A program made the position numbers and the translations under genes. Below the pieces are notes generated by a model, which saw nothing but the letters and a program-made list of their open reading frames with translations, made no database searches and had not been told where the DNA came from. A stretch of 8,877 nucleotides of DNA from Campylobacteraceae bacterium (GTDB lineage: Bacteria; Campylobacterota; Campylobacteria; Campylobacterales; Campylobacteraceae), in NCBI GenBank assembly GCA_031290675.1, contig JAITNC010000208.1, positions 1 to 8,877 on the forward strand. The letters run 5' to 3'. Shown in pieces: positions 1-6,369 of the stretch. Each line of letters opens with the position of its first letter. Position 1 is the stretch's first letter.

Positions 1-188
1 CACGACACCTTGACATCGCCAAGACCTGCTTTTTTGATATTTTTATCCAATAGTTTATGCTCTTCCAAAACTATAAACGACAAATACGCAAGTCCATACT
101 GTTTTGCGATACGAAGCTCGCTCTGCTCGGCTTTCGCATACATAAGAAGAAATATAAACGCGAAAGTTATTAAAAATAGTTTTTTCAT
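1..188 (-). CDS. SsuA/TauA-type ABC substrate-binding protein, N-terminal fragment (copy G)
   Basis: Partial gene: the reverse complement gives 62 codons from an ATG at 186-188 and runs off the left edge. It starts MKKLFLITFAFIFLLMYAKA, a Sec signal peptide with probable cleavage after AKA (residue 20) and no lipobox Cys. The mature part begins EQSELRIAKQYGLAYL and continues to KKAGLGDVKVSW, the first beta-alpha-beta unit of the NitT/TauT/SsuA periplasmic binding-protein family. It is nearly identical to copy E (4206-5192), differing by one extra codon in the signal peptide and a handful of substitutions, and is much less like its immediate neighbour A. The Shine-Dalgarno AAAGGAG lies in the 16-base gap after gene A. 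The expected role is periplasmic capture of a sulfonate-like ligand; the ligand itself is not determinable. The fragment is too short to judge whether the gene is intact. Confidence 0.88.
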   Translation of the reverse strand, partial: MKKLFLITFAFIFLLMYAKAEQSELRIAKQYGLAYLSFIVLEEHKLLDKNIKKAGLGDVKVS

Positions 189-204
189 TTTTTAACTCCT
201 TTGC

Positions 205-1191
205 TTACTTGTAATCAGTCTCAAAAACAGCGTCAAAAAACAGCTCTCTTTGGGTTGGTTTGCTTTTTATCGCACCTGTTTCGTACAAGAAATCACTAAA
301 TTTTGTAACACCATCAGGTTTTAAGCCAAACTCCAAATTTCCGCTTTGAAGTATTGACAACAATAACTCAGGGGACTCTTTGGATTTTTCAGATTTGATA
401 TACAAAGCTATAGCCTCTTTTTGGTGGCTGTCTATCCAAGTAGTAGCCTCATTGAGTGCCTTTAGAAAAACTCTTATCGTTTTTGGGTTGTTATCATAAA
501 ACTCTTGCGTCGTTGAGTAAAGACCTGAGGTAATGCCGCTGCCGACAACATCAGCCGAGCTTAAAATCTTATGTATATTTGGATTTTGCAGCTCAACGCT
601 TGTAAACGGTTCGCTTCCAAAATGTGCCGTCACCTCAGACTTTGGTGAAGTTAGAGAGATAAGAGCGTCCGGACTGCTGAGCGTGATAGTCAGGTGGTCA
701 AATTTGTCATAATTTTTGATACCAAACTCTTTCGCCGTAGCTATCTGCAATATCAAAGACTGTATAGAGATTTTAGCCGCAGGGAGGGCTATTCTGTCGC
801 TTTCGCTCAAATCACGTATACTTTTGACATTTGGATTTGACGAAACCAAATCAAAGTTTTGTTTGCTTGACGCAGATATGGCTTTTACTTTGCCCTTTGT
901 TTTATCCCAAAGTCTGACAAACGGCGCAACGCCATTTGAATTGATATGCACGCTGCCTGAGAGAAGAGCCTCATTTGTAGCAGCTCCTCCGGCTAACGTG
1001 AGATACTCTATCTTGATATCTCCAAGTCCTGCCTCTTTGGCATACTTTTGGAAAAGATTTTTGTCGTTTATGACGATAAACGGCAGCGTACTAAGCCCGT
1101 GTTGTCTGCTTAGTTTAAAGACGCTCACTTCGCCAAACGCCTCAACTCCAAATAACGCCGATAATAAAAACAGCAAAAACAGTTTTTTCAT
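205..1191 (-). CDS. SsuA/TauA-type ABC substrate-binding protein (copy A)
   Basis: A 328-residue periplasmic binding protein of the NitT/TauT/SsuA (NMT1-like) family, expected to deliver a small sulfonate- or nitrate-type ligand to an inner-membrane ABC permease. The signal peptide spans about residues 1-20 (hydrophobic LFLLFLLSALFGVEAF, no Cys, so probably soluble). Family landmarks are the ligand loop AGGAATNEALLSGSVH (67-82), ALPAAKIS at the domain crossover (135-142), AHFGSEPF (189-196) and YSTTQEFYDNNP (225-236). The C-terminus FETDYK is shared with B, C and D. From residue 27 on it is about 95% identical to copy C (16 differences counted by eye), although B lies between them. The Shine-Dalgarno AAGGAT is weaker than in the other copies and sits in a 23-base gap after B. 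Ligand unknown; family assignment secure. Confidence 0.93.
   Translation of the reverse strand: MKKLFLLFLLSALFGVEAFGEVSVFKLSRQHGLSTLPFIVINDKNLFQKYAKEAGLGDIKIEYLTLAGGAATNEALLSGSVHINSNGVAPFVRLWDKTKGKVKAISASSKQNFDLVSSNPNVKSIRDLSESDRIALPAAKISIQSLILQIATAKEFGIKNYDKFDHLTITLSSPDALISLTSPKSEVTAHFGSEPFTSVELQNPNIHKILSSADVVGSGITSGLYSTTQEFYDNNPKTIRVFLKALNEATTWIDSHQKEAIALYIKSEKSKESPELLLSILQSGNLEFGLKPDGVTKFSDFLYETGAIKSKPTQRELFFDAVFETDYK
704..732 (-). repeat. 29-base block identical in all six complete SsuA-type genes
   Basis: The block that encodes most of KEFGIKNYDK is identical base for base here and at 1714-1742, 2718-2746, 3722-3750, 4708-4736 and 6875-6903, including every third codon position. The flanking codons vary between copies. 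It lies inside coding sequence (residues about 154-163 of copy A). Identity persists between the two subfamilies, whose proteins are otherwise well diverged. Confidence 0.85.
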
Positions 1192-1214
1192 TTTTTCAGA
1201 TCCTTATTTTATGT

Positions 1215-2201
1215 TTATTTATAATCAGTCTCAAAAAGAGCGTCGAAAAATAGATCTCTTTGAGTTGGTTTGCTTTTAATCGCTCCAGTTTCGTACAAAA
1301 AGTCGCTATATTTCGTAAGATTGGAGGGTCGCAACTTAAAGTCCGCATCATCTCTTTGAAGTACTGACAATAACAACTCAGGGGACTCTTTGGATTTTTC
1401 AACTCTTATATACAAGTCTATAGCCTCTTTTGGGTGGCTCTCTATCCAATTTGTAGCCTCATTTATCGCTCTTAGAAAAACTCTTATCAATTTGGGATTG
1501 TTGTCATAAAACTCTTGCGTTGTTGAGTAGATACCTGAGGTAGTGTCTTTGCCGACAATATCATTGGAAGTTAAAACCGTATGTATATTTGGATGTTGCA
1601 GCTCAACACTTACAAACGGTTCTTGCCCAAAATGCGCCGTTATCTCAGACTTGGGTGAAGTTATGGATATCAAAGCGTCGGGATTGCCCAAAGATACAGT
1701 CAAATGGTCAAGTTTGTCATAATTTTTGATACCAAACTCTTTTGCGGCAGCTATCTGCAATATCAAAGATTGTAGGGAGACTTTAGCCGCAGGGAGGGCT
1801 ATTCTGTCATTTTCAGTAAAATCGCGTATGCTTTTGACATTTGGATTTGATGTGACCAAACTAACCCTCGATTTGCCTGATGCAGCTATAGCTTTTACTT
1901 TGCCTTTTGTCTTATCCCAAAGTCTGACAAACGGCGCAACGCCATTTGTGTTTATATGCACGCTGCCGGAAAGAAGAGCCTCGTTTGTAGCAGCTCCTCC
2001 AGTCAATGTGAGATACTCGACCTTTATATCTCCAAGTCCTGCCTCTTTGGCGTACTTTTGAAAAAGGTTATTCTCGTTTATGACAAGAAATGGCAGTGTA
2101 CCAAGTCCATATTGCCTGCTTATCTTAAAGACGCTTACTTCGCCAAACGCCTCAACTCCAAATAACGCCAACAACACAAATGATAAAAACAGTTTTCTCA
2201 T
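1215..2201 (-). CDS. SsuA/TauA-type ABC substrate-binding protein (copy B)
   Basis: 328 residues, same family and same length as A, C and D, and the most divergent member of that array: about 67 differences from C by eye, roughly 80% identity. The signal peptide MRKLFLSFVLLALFGVEAFG has no lipobox. The ligand loop reads LTGGAATNEALLSGSVH and keeps the His found at position 82 in all array members. AHFGQEPF (189-196) carries Gln like copy E, where A and C have Ser and D has Asn. Differences from its sisters concentrate at residues 108-116, 205-222 and 282-296, patches that may line the pocket or contact the permease (inference). It starts 17 bases after the stop of C with Shine-Dalgarno AAAGGAG. 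Expected role: periplasmic solute capture with a ligand preference distinct from A and C. Ligand unknown. Confidence 0.93.
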   Translation of the reverse strand: MRKLFLSFVLLALFGVEAFGEVSVFKISRQYGLGTLPFLVINENNLFQKYAKEAGLGDIKVEYLTLTGGAATNEALLSGSVHINTNGVAPFVRLWDKTKGKVKAIAASGKSRVSLVTSNPNVKSIRDFTENDRIALPAAKVSLQSLILQIAAAKEFGIKNYDKLDHLTVSLGNPDALISITSPKSEITAHFGQEPFVSVELQHPNIHTVLTSNDIVGKDTTSGIYSTTQEFYDNNPKLIRVFLRAINEATNWIESHPKEAIDLYIRVEKSKESPELLLSVLQRDDADFKLRPSNLTKYSDFLYETGAIKSKPTQRDLFFDALFETDYK

Positions 2202-2218
2202 TTTCTCAACTCCTTTGT
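2202..2218 (-). promoter_or_regulatory. Duplicated intergenic spacer with ribosome binding site (C to B)
   Basis: A 17-base spacer, acaaaggagttgagaaa, carrying AAAGGAG 8 bases from the B start and homologous to the D-C spacer. The B-A spacer (1192-1214) is longer and has AAGGAT, and the A-G spacer (189-204) has AAAGGAG, so copy A may be translated less efficiently than its sisters (inference). Confidence 0.75.
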
Positions 2219-3205
2219 TTATTTATAATCAGTCTCAAAAACAGCGTCAAAAAATAGCTCTCTTTGGGACGGTTTGCTTTTTATCGCTCCCGTTTCGTAC
2301 AAGAAATCACTAAATTTTGTAACACCATCAGGTTTTAAGCTAAACTCCAAATTTCCGCTTTGAAGTATCGACAACAACAACTCGGGGGACTCTTTGGATT
2401 TTTCAGATTTGATATACAAAGCTATAGCCTCTTTTTGGTGGCTGTCTATCCAAGTGATGGCCTCGTTAAGCGCTTTTAGAAAAACTCTTATCGTTTTTGG
2501 GTTGTTGTCATAAAACTCTTGCGTTGTTGAGTAAAGACCCGTAGTAATGCCGCTGCCAACAACATCGGACGATCTTAAAATCGTATGTATATTTGGATAC
2601 TGCAACTCAACGCTCGTAAACGGTTCACTTCCAAAATGCGCCGTTACCTCAGACTTGGGTGAAGTTATAGAGATGAGAGCGTCCGGACTGCTGAGCGTAA
2701 CGCTCAAGTGGTCAAATTTGTCATAATTTTTGATACCAAACTCTTTTGCCGTAGCTATCTGCAATATCAAAGACTGTATAGATATCTTAGCCGCAGGGAG
2801 GGCTATTCTGTCGTTTTCGCTCAAATCACGTATACTTTTGACATTTGGGTTTGACGAAACCAAATCAAAATTTTGTTTGCCTGAGGATGATATGGCTTTC
2901 ACTTTGCCTTTTGTTTTATCCCAAAGTCTTACAAACGGTGCAACTCCGTTTGAATTGATATGCACACTGCCTGAGAGAAGAGCCTCATTTGTGGCAGCTC
3001 CTCCGGCCAGCGTGAGCCACTCTATCTTGATATCTCCAAGACCCGCTTCTTTAGCATACTTTTGGAAAAGGTTCTTGTCGTTTATGACGATAAACGGCAG
3101 TGTACCAAGTCCATGCTGTCTGCTTAGCTTAAAGACGCTTACTTCTCCAAACGCCTCAACTCCAAATAACACCAGTAATGCAAATGACAAAAATACTTTT
3201 CTCAT
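2219..3205 (-). CDS. SsuA/TauA-type ABC substrate-binding protein (copy C)
   Basis: 328 residues, third member of the tandem array as read from the left. Its signal peptide region (residues 1-26, starting MRKVFLSFALLVLFGVEAFG) is identical in protein to that of D. From residue 27 on it is closest to A (16 differences against A, about 36 against D, counted by eye). This mosaic pattern suggests recombination between copies. Family motifs are AGGAATNEALLSGSVH (67-82), ALPAAKIS (135-142) and AHFGSEPF (189-196). It has a unique HTILRSSD stretch near 207-214, where A and D have HKILSSAD and HKVLSSAD. The gene follows D by 17 bases with Shine-Dalgarno AAAGGAG and precedes B by 17 bases. No Cys lipobox, so predicted soluble in the periplasm. 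Ligand unknown, plausibly the same as that of A. Confidence 0.93.
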   Translation of the reverse strand: MRKVFLSFALLVLFGVEAFGEVSVFKLSRQHGLGTLPFIVINDKNLFQKYAKEAGLGDIKIEWLTLAGGAATNEALLSGSVHINSNGVAPFVRLWDKTKGKVKAISSSGKQNFDLVSSNPNVKSIRDLSENDRIALPAAKISIQSLILQIATAKEFGIKNYDKFDHLSVTLSSPDALISITSPKSEVTAHFGSEPFTSVELQYPNIHTILRSSDVVGSGITTGLYSTTQEFYDNNPKTIRVFLKALNEAITWIDSHQKEAIALYIKSEKSKESPELLLSILQSGNLEFSLKPDGVTKFSDFLYETGAIKSKPSQRELFFDAVFETDYK

Positions 3206-3222
3206 TTTCTTAACTCCTTTGT
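3206..3222 (-). promoter_or_regulatory. Duplicated intergenic spacer with ribosome binding site (D to C)
   Basis: A 17-base spacer, acaaaggagttaagaaa, between the stop of D and the start of C. It is identical to the C-B spacer at 2202-2218 except for one base, showing that the duplicated unit includes the Shine-Dalgarno. There is no room for a promoter or terminator. Confidence 0.8.
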
Positions 3223-4209
3223 TTATTTATAATCAGTCTCAAAAATAGCGTCAAAAAATAGCTCTCTTTGAGTTGGTTTGCTTTTAATCGCTCCGGTTTC
3301 GTACAAAAAGTCGCTAAATTTTGTAATGCCGGAAGGTTTTAGGCTAAACTCCACATCTCCTCTTTGAAGTATCGACAATAACAACTCGGGGGATTCTTTG
3401 GATTTCTCGGCTCTGATATACAAATCTATAGCCTCTTTTTGGTGGCTGTCTATCCAAGTTATAGCTTCGTTGAGTGCCTTTAGAAAAACTCTTATCGTTT
3501 TTGGGTTGTTGTCATAAAACTCTTGTGTTGTTGAGTAAAGACCGGTAGTAACACCTCTGCCAACAACATCAGCCGAGCTTAAAACCTTATGTATATTTGG
3601 ATACTGCAACTCAACGCTTGTAAACGGTTCATTTGAAAAATGCGCCGTTACCTCGGACTTTGGTGAAGTTAGAGATATAAGAGCGTCCGGATTGCTGAGC
3701 GTGATAGTCAAATGGTCAAATTTGTCATAATTTTTGATACCAAACTCTTTGGCCGTAGCTATCTGCAATATCAAAGACTGTATAGATATCTTAGCCGCAG
3801 GAAGGGCTACTCTGTCGTCTGCGCTCAAATCACGTATATTTTTGACATTTGGATTTGACGAAACTAACTCAAGTGTCTGTTTGCCTGACGCAGCTATGGC
3901 TTTCACCTTGCCCTTTGTCTTATCCCAAAGCCTGGTAAAAGGTGCGACTCCGTTTGAATTGATATGTACACTGCTGGAAAGAAGAGCCTCATTTGTGGCA
4001 GCTCCCCCAGCCAATGTGAGCCACTCTATCTTGATATCTCCAAGTCCTGCCTCTTTGGCGTACTTTTGGAAAAGATTTTTATCGTTTATGACGATAAATG
4101 GCAACGTGTCAAGTCCATATTGCCTGCTTATCTTAAAGACGCTTACTTCGCCAAACGCCTCAACTCCAAATAACACCAGTAATGCAAATGATAAAAATAC
4201 TTTTCTCAT
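3223..4209 (-). CDS. SsuA/TauA-type ABC substrate-binding protein (copy D)
   Basis: 328 residues, the first gene of the four-member array in transcription order. The signal peptide matches C exactly. The ligand loop differs at one small residue, LLSSSVH where the sisters have LLSGSVH (residue 79), and APFTRLWD replaces APFVRLWD (residue 92). AHFSNEPF (189-196) replaces AHFGSEPF. These changes lie in or near the presumed binding cleft, so D may have a different ligand or affinity from A and C (inference). The start ATG overlaps the TGA of copy E as ATGA (4206-4209), with AAAGGAG 8 bases upstream, which implies translational coupling. It ends FETDYK like A-C, and C follows after 17 bases. Family assignment secure; ligand unknown. 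Confidence 0.93.
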   Translation of the reverse strand: MRKVFLSFALLVLFGVEAFGEVSVFKISRQYGLDTLPFIVINDKNLFQKYAKEAGLGDIKIEWLTLAGGAATNEALLSSSVHINSNGVAPFTRLWDKTKGKVKAIAASGKQTLELVSSNPNVKNIRDLSADDRVALPAAKISIQSLILQIATAKEFGIKNYDKFDHLTITLSNPDALISLTSPKSEVTAHFSNEPFTSVELQYPNIHKVLSSADVVGRGVTTGLYSTTQEFYDNNPKTIRVFLKALNEAITWIDSHQKEAIDLYIRAEKSKESPELLLSILQRGDVEFSLKPSGITKFSDFLYETGAIKSKPTQRELFFDAIFETDYK

Positions 4210-4224
4210 TTTTTCAACTCCTTT
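4206..4224 (-). promoter_or_regulatory. ATGA stop-start overlap and ribosome binding site joining copy E to copy D
   Basis: The stop of E and the start of D overlap as ATGA at 4206-4209. AAAGGAG at 4218-4224 lies 8 bases from the D start and is itself read as Lys-Glu codons of the E tail. The other array junctions have a stop codon before the Shine-Dalgarno instead. Confidence 0.85.
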
Positions 4225-5192
4225 TTTTTGGAAATCTCATCAAAAAATAGCTCTTCTTGGGTTGGTTTGCTTTTTATCGCACCCGTTTCATACAAAAAGT
4301 CGCTAAAAACAGTAACATTTTTGAACTTTGTAGAGTAAACAATACTATCGCTATTGATAATATCGTATACCAGATCTAAAGGCTCTTTTGAATTTGAAGC
4401 TTTAACATAAAGTTCGGCAGCAGCTTTTTTATTGGCATTTATCCACTCATTTGCTTCATCAAGTGAGTCTATCAAAACTCTCGCAAGCTTTGGATTTTCA
4501 GTGTAAAATTTCTCAGTTGCCGAGATGAGATTTATACTTCCGCCACCCAACACTTCGTCAGCGCTCAAAACTTTGTGTATATTGGCGTTTTTAAGTTCTA
4601 TGCTTGAAAATGGTTCTTGCCCAAAATGAGCCGTTATTTCAGATCTACCAGAAGTCAGAGCGATAAGCGCGTCTGGGTGCTTCAAAGCCACAGTCAAATG
4701 GTCAAATTTGTCATAATTTTTGATACCAAACTCTTTTGCGGCGGCTATTTGCAGAAGTAATGCTTGCGTTGATACCTTAACCGAAGGTAGGGCTATCTTG
4801 TCATTGGGCGTAAAATCTTTAAGACTTTTTATATTGGGATTTGCTGTAAGAAGCACTATATTTTGACTCACAAGAGAAGCTATGGCTTTCACTTTACCTT
4901 TTGATTTGTCCCAAAGTATCACTACAGGAGGCACCCCTCCAGATATAATATCCACACTTCCTGAGAGCAAAGCATCATTTGCCGCCGCTCCGCCTCCAAG
5001 CGTAACCCACGACACCTTGACATCGCCAAGACCTGCTTTTTTGGCATTTTTCTCTAATAGTTTATTTTCTTCCAAAAATATAAATGGCAAATACGCAAGC
5101 CCGTACTGTTTTGCGATACGAAGCTCACTTTGTTCGGCTTTCACATACACAAGAAATATAAACGCGAAAGTTATCAAAAATAATTTTTTCAT
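4206..5192 (-). CDS. SsuA/TauA-type ABC substrate-binding protein (copy E)
   Basis: 328 residues, of the second subfamily together with F and G. The signal peptide is MKKLFLITFAFIFLVYVKA, with cleavage likely after residue 19. The ligand loop is LGGGAAANDALLSGSVDI (65-82) with Asp81 where A-D have His82. The crossover is ALPSVKVS rather than ALPAAKIS, and GGVPPVVILWD is unlike any other copy here. The start is ATGA-coupled to ssuD (overlap 5189-5192) with a strong TAAGGAGG four bases upstream, so it is translated with the monooxygenase and is the best candidate for the ligand-matched sulfonate binder. The C-terminus is odd: its last residues KKELKK are encoded by the Shine-Dalgarno region of gene D, and the FETDYK-stop ending of A-D is absent. 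Confidence 0.93.
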   Translation of the reverse strand: MKKLFLITFAFIFLVYVKAEQSELRIAKQYGLAYLPFIFLEENKLLEKNAKKAGLGDVKVSWVTLGGGAAANDALLSGSVDIISGGVPPVVILWDKSKGKVKAIASLVSQNIVLLTANPNIKSLKDFTPNDKIALPSVKVSTQALLLQIAAAKEFGIKNYDKFDHLTVALKHPDALIALTSGRSEITAHFGQEPFSSIELKNANIHKVLSADEVLGGGSINLISATEKFYTENPKLARVLIDSLDEANEWINANKKAAAELYVKASNSKEPLDLVYDIINSDSIVYSTKFKNVTVFSDFLYETGAIKSKPTQEELFFDEISKKKELKK

Positions 5193-5204
5193 ACGGCCTC
5201 CTTA
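5189..5204 (-). promoter_or_regulatory. ATGA stop-start overlap and ribosome binding site joining ssuD to copy E
   Basis: The ssuD stop (TGA, 5189-5191) and the E start (ATG, 5190-5192) overlap as ATGA. TAAGGAGG at 5197-5204 lies inside the last codons of ssuD, four bases from the ATG. This arrangement normally couples translation of the two genes. Confidence 0.85.
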
Positions 5205-6328
5205 TTTTCAAAATGGCTGCTAAAAACACTCTCTGCAAATATTTTGTCATTTGGCACACTAGTTGGCTTTTTGTCGGGCAATAATGGAAACACAAGTTCC
5301 GCGAAACGAGAAACCTCTTCTAAATGCGGATAACCTGAAAGCACAAATGTATCGATGCCGAGATCTATGTATTCTTGTAAGCGAGCCGCTACGGTTTTTG
5401 GATCTCCAACGAGCGCAGTGCCAGCTCCTCTTCTTACCAAGCCTATACCTGCCCAAAGATTTGGAGAGACTTCAAGTTTATTTTTATCACCATTGTGCAA
5501 AGATGTTAACCGTTTTTGTCCTACTGAGTCTATAAGAGCGAAATTTCTTTGCGCCTTAGCAATAGTCTCATCGTCAATATGACTGATAAGTTTGTTTGCC
5601 TCCGCCCAAGCCTCTTCGTTTGTATCGCGAACAATCACATTTACTCTCAAACCAAATCTCACTTTGCGCCCGTACTTTTCCGCTCTTTTTTTCACATCAG
5701 CTATCTTTTCAGCTACCAAATGAGGCGGTTCACCCCAGCTAAGGTAGGCGTCTATATGCTTTGCGGTCAAATCATGAGCGGCATCTGATGAGCCTCCAAA
5801 ATACAATGGCGGGTGCGGTTTTTGCACCGGAGGAAAGAGATTTTGAGCGTCTTCTATGTCAAAATATTTGCCTTTATGCGTAACTCTTTCACCATTTAAA
5901 AGTCTTTTCCATAATGTCAAAAACTCATCAGCCAATTCATAACGCTCATCATGACTTAAACGAATGCCCTCAGCCGCCAACTCTTTCTCATAAGCTCCAG
6001 GGACGACATTGAGTATCAGACGACCATTTAACGCTTCATCAAGCGTAGCCGTCGCTCTCGCAAAAACCGTAGGGTTTCCAACAGCGGAAGTTCGCAAAGC
6101 GACCAACAGTTTAATCCTGCTTGTAACAGCAGCTAAAGTCGCGGCTGTGACAAAAGGGTCTAAATTCCAACTGCCTGTAGGAATCAAAAGTCCGTCATAT
6201 CCAAACTGCTCTGCTGTTGTCGCGATTTGCCTCAAATACGCATTGCTGATTGGTCTGAATGCGGAAGCTTTTCCAAGATATCTACTATCGCCCCCTGTGG
6301 GAAGTAGCCAAAAAATACTCAAACTCAT
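5189..6328 (-). CDS. ssuD: SsuD-type FMNH2-dependent alkanesulfonate monooxygenase
   Basis: A 379-residue flavin-dependent monooxygenase of the bacterial luciferase-like family, close to E. coli SsuD (about 380 residues) along its whole length. The family reaction uses FMNH2 and O2 to split alkanesulfonates into aldehyde and sulfite in the cytoplasm. Landmarks are MSLSIFWLLPTGGDSRYLG (1-19), GLLIPTG (46-52), PPLYFGGSSDAA (173-184), WGEPP (198-202), RKVRFGLRVNVIVRDTN (221-237), SPNLWAGIGLVRRGAGTALVG (288-308) and LSGYPHLEE (330-338). Arg228, Arg299 and Tyr333 align with E. coli Arg226, Arg297 and Tyr331. E. coli Cys54 and His228 are replaced by Asn55 and Asn230, which is unusual for the canonical enzyme. 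The start is fixed by AGGAGGTG just upstream. The gene sits between binding proteins F and E. The FMN reductase SsuE is not in the window. Confidence 0.95.
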   Translation of the reverse strand: MSLSIFWLLPTGGDSRYLGKASAFRPISNAYLRQIATTAEQFGYDGLLIPTGSWNLDPFVTAATLAAVTSRIKLLVALRTSAVGNPTVFARATATLDEALNGRLILNVVPGAYEKELAAEGIRLSHDERYELADEFLTLWKRLLNGERVTHKGKYFDIEDAQNLFPPVQKPHPPLYFGGSSDAAHDLTAKHIDAYLSWGEPPHLVAEKIADVKKRAEKYGRKVRFGLRVNVIVRDTNEEAWAEANKLISHIDDETIAKAQRNFALIDSVGQKRLTSLHNGDKNKLEVSPNLWAGIGLVRRGAGTALVGDPKTVAARLQEYIDLGIDTFVLSGYPHLEEVSRFAELVFPLLPDKKPTSVPNDKIFAESVFSSHFENKEAV

Positions 6329-6333
6329 AATTT

Positions 6334-6341
6334 CACCTCCT
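6334..6341 (-). promoter_or_regulatory. Strong ribosome binding site of ssuD
   Basis: AGGAGGTG, five bases before the ssuD ATG, is a near-perfect anti-Shine-Dalgarno match and stronger than those of most neighbours. The 41-base gap holding it is the longest intergenic space in the window and shows no recognisable promoter. Confidence 0.8.
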
Positions 6342-6369
6342 GTGTGAATTTATCTTTCATACCAATGCA

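Larger units (their letters stand above)
205..4209 (-). repeat. Tandem array of four homologous binding-protein genes (A-D)
   Basis: Four head-to-tail gene units with start-to-start distances of 1010, 1004 and 1004 bases. Each encodes exactly 328 residues ending FETDYK, and each is separated from the next by a short spacer. Two of the spacers (2202-2218 and 3206-3222) differ by a single base. Proteins are about 80-93% identical by eye. The array sits between the E and G genes, which are of another subfamily and resemble each other. This is a product of serial tandem duplication with later divergence and probable exchange between copies. Confidence 0.9.

Noticed and set aside
716..1279. Plus-strand open frame of 187 codons, with equivalents at 1726-2061, 2730-3248, 3734-4306 and 4882-5223
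   Set aside because: They lie antisense to the binding-protein genes in the same register in each copy, so their recurrence follows from the repeats. They have no family features and no ribosome binding site.
189..4209. Regularly spaced repeats as a possible CRISPR or minisatellite
   Set aside because: The period is about 1 kb and each unit is a full gene. There are no short repeats with unique spacers.
5259..5456. Minus-strand open frame of 65 codons inside ssuD
   Set aside because: It is an alternate frame within a strongly conserved enzyme gene and shows no protein-like pattern.
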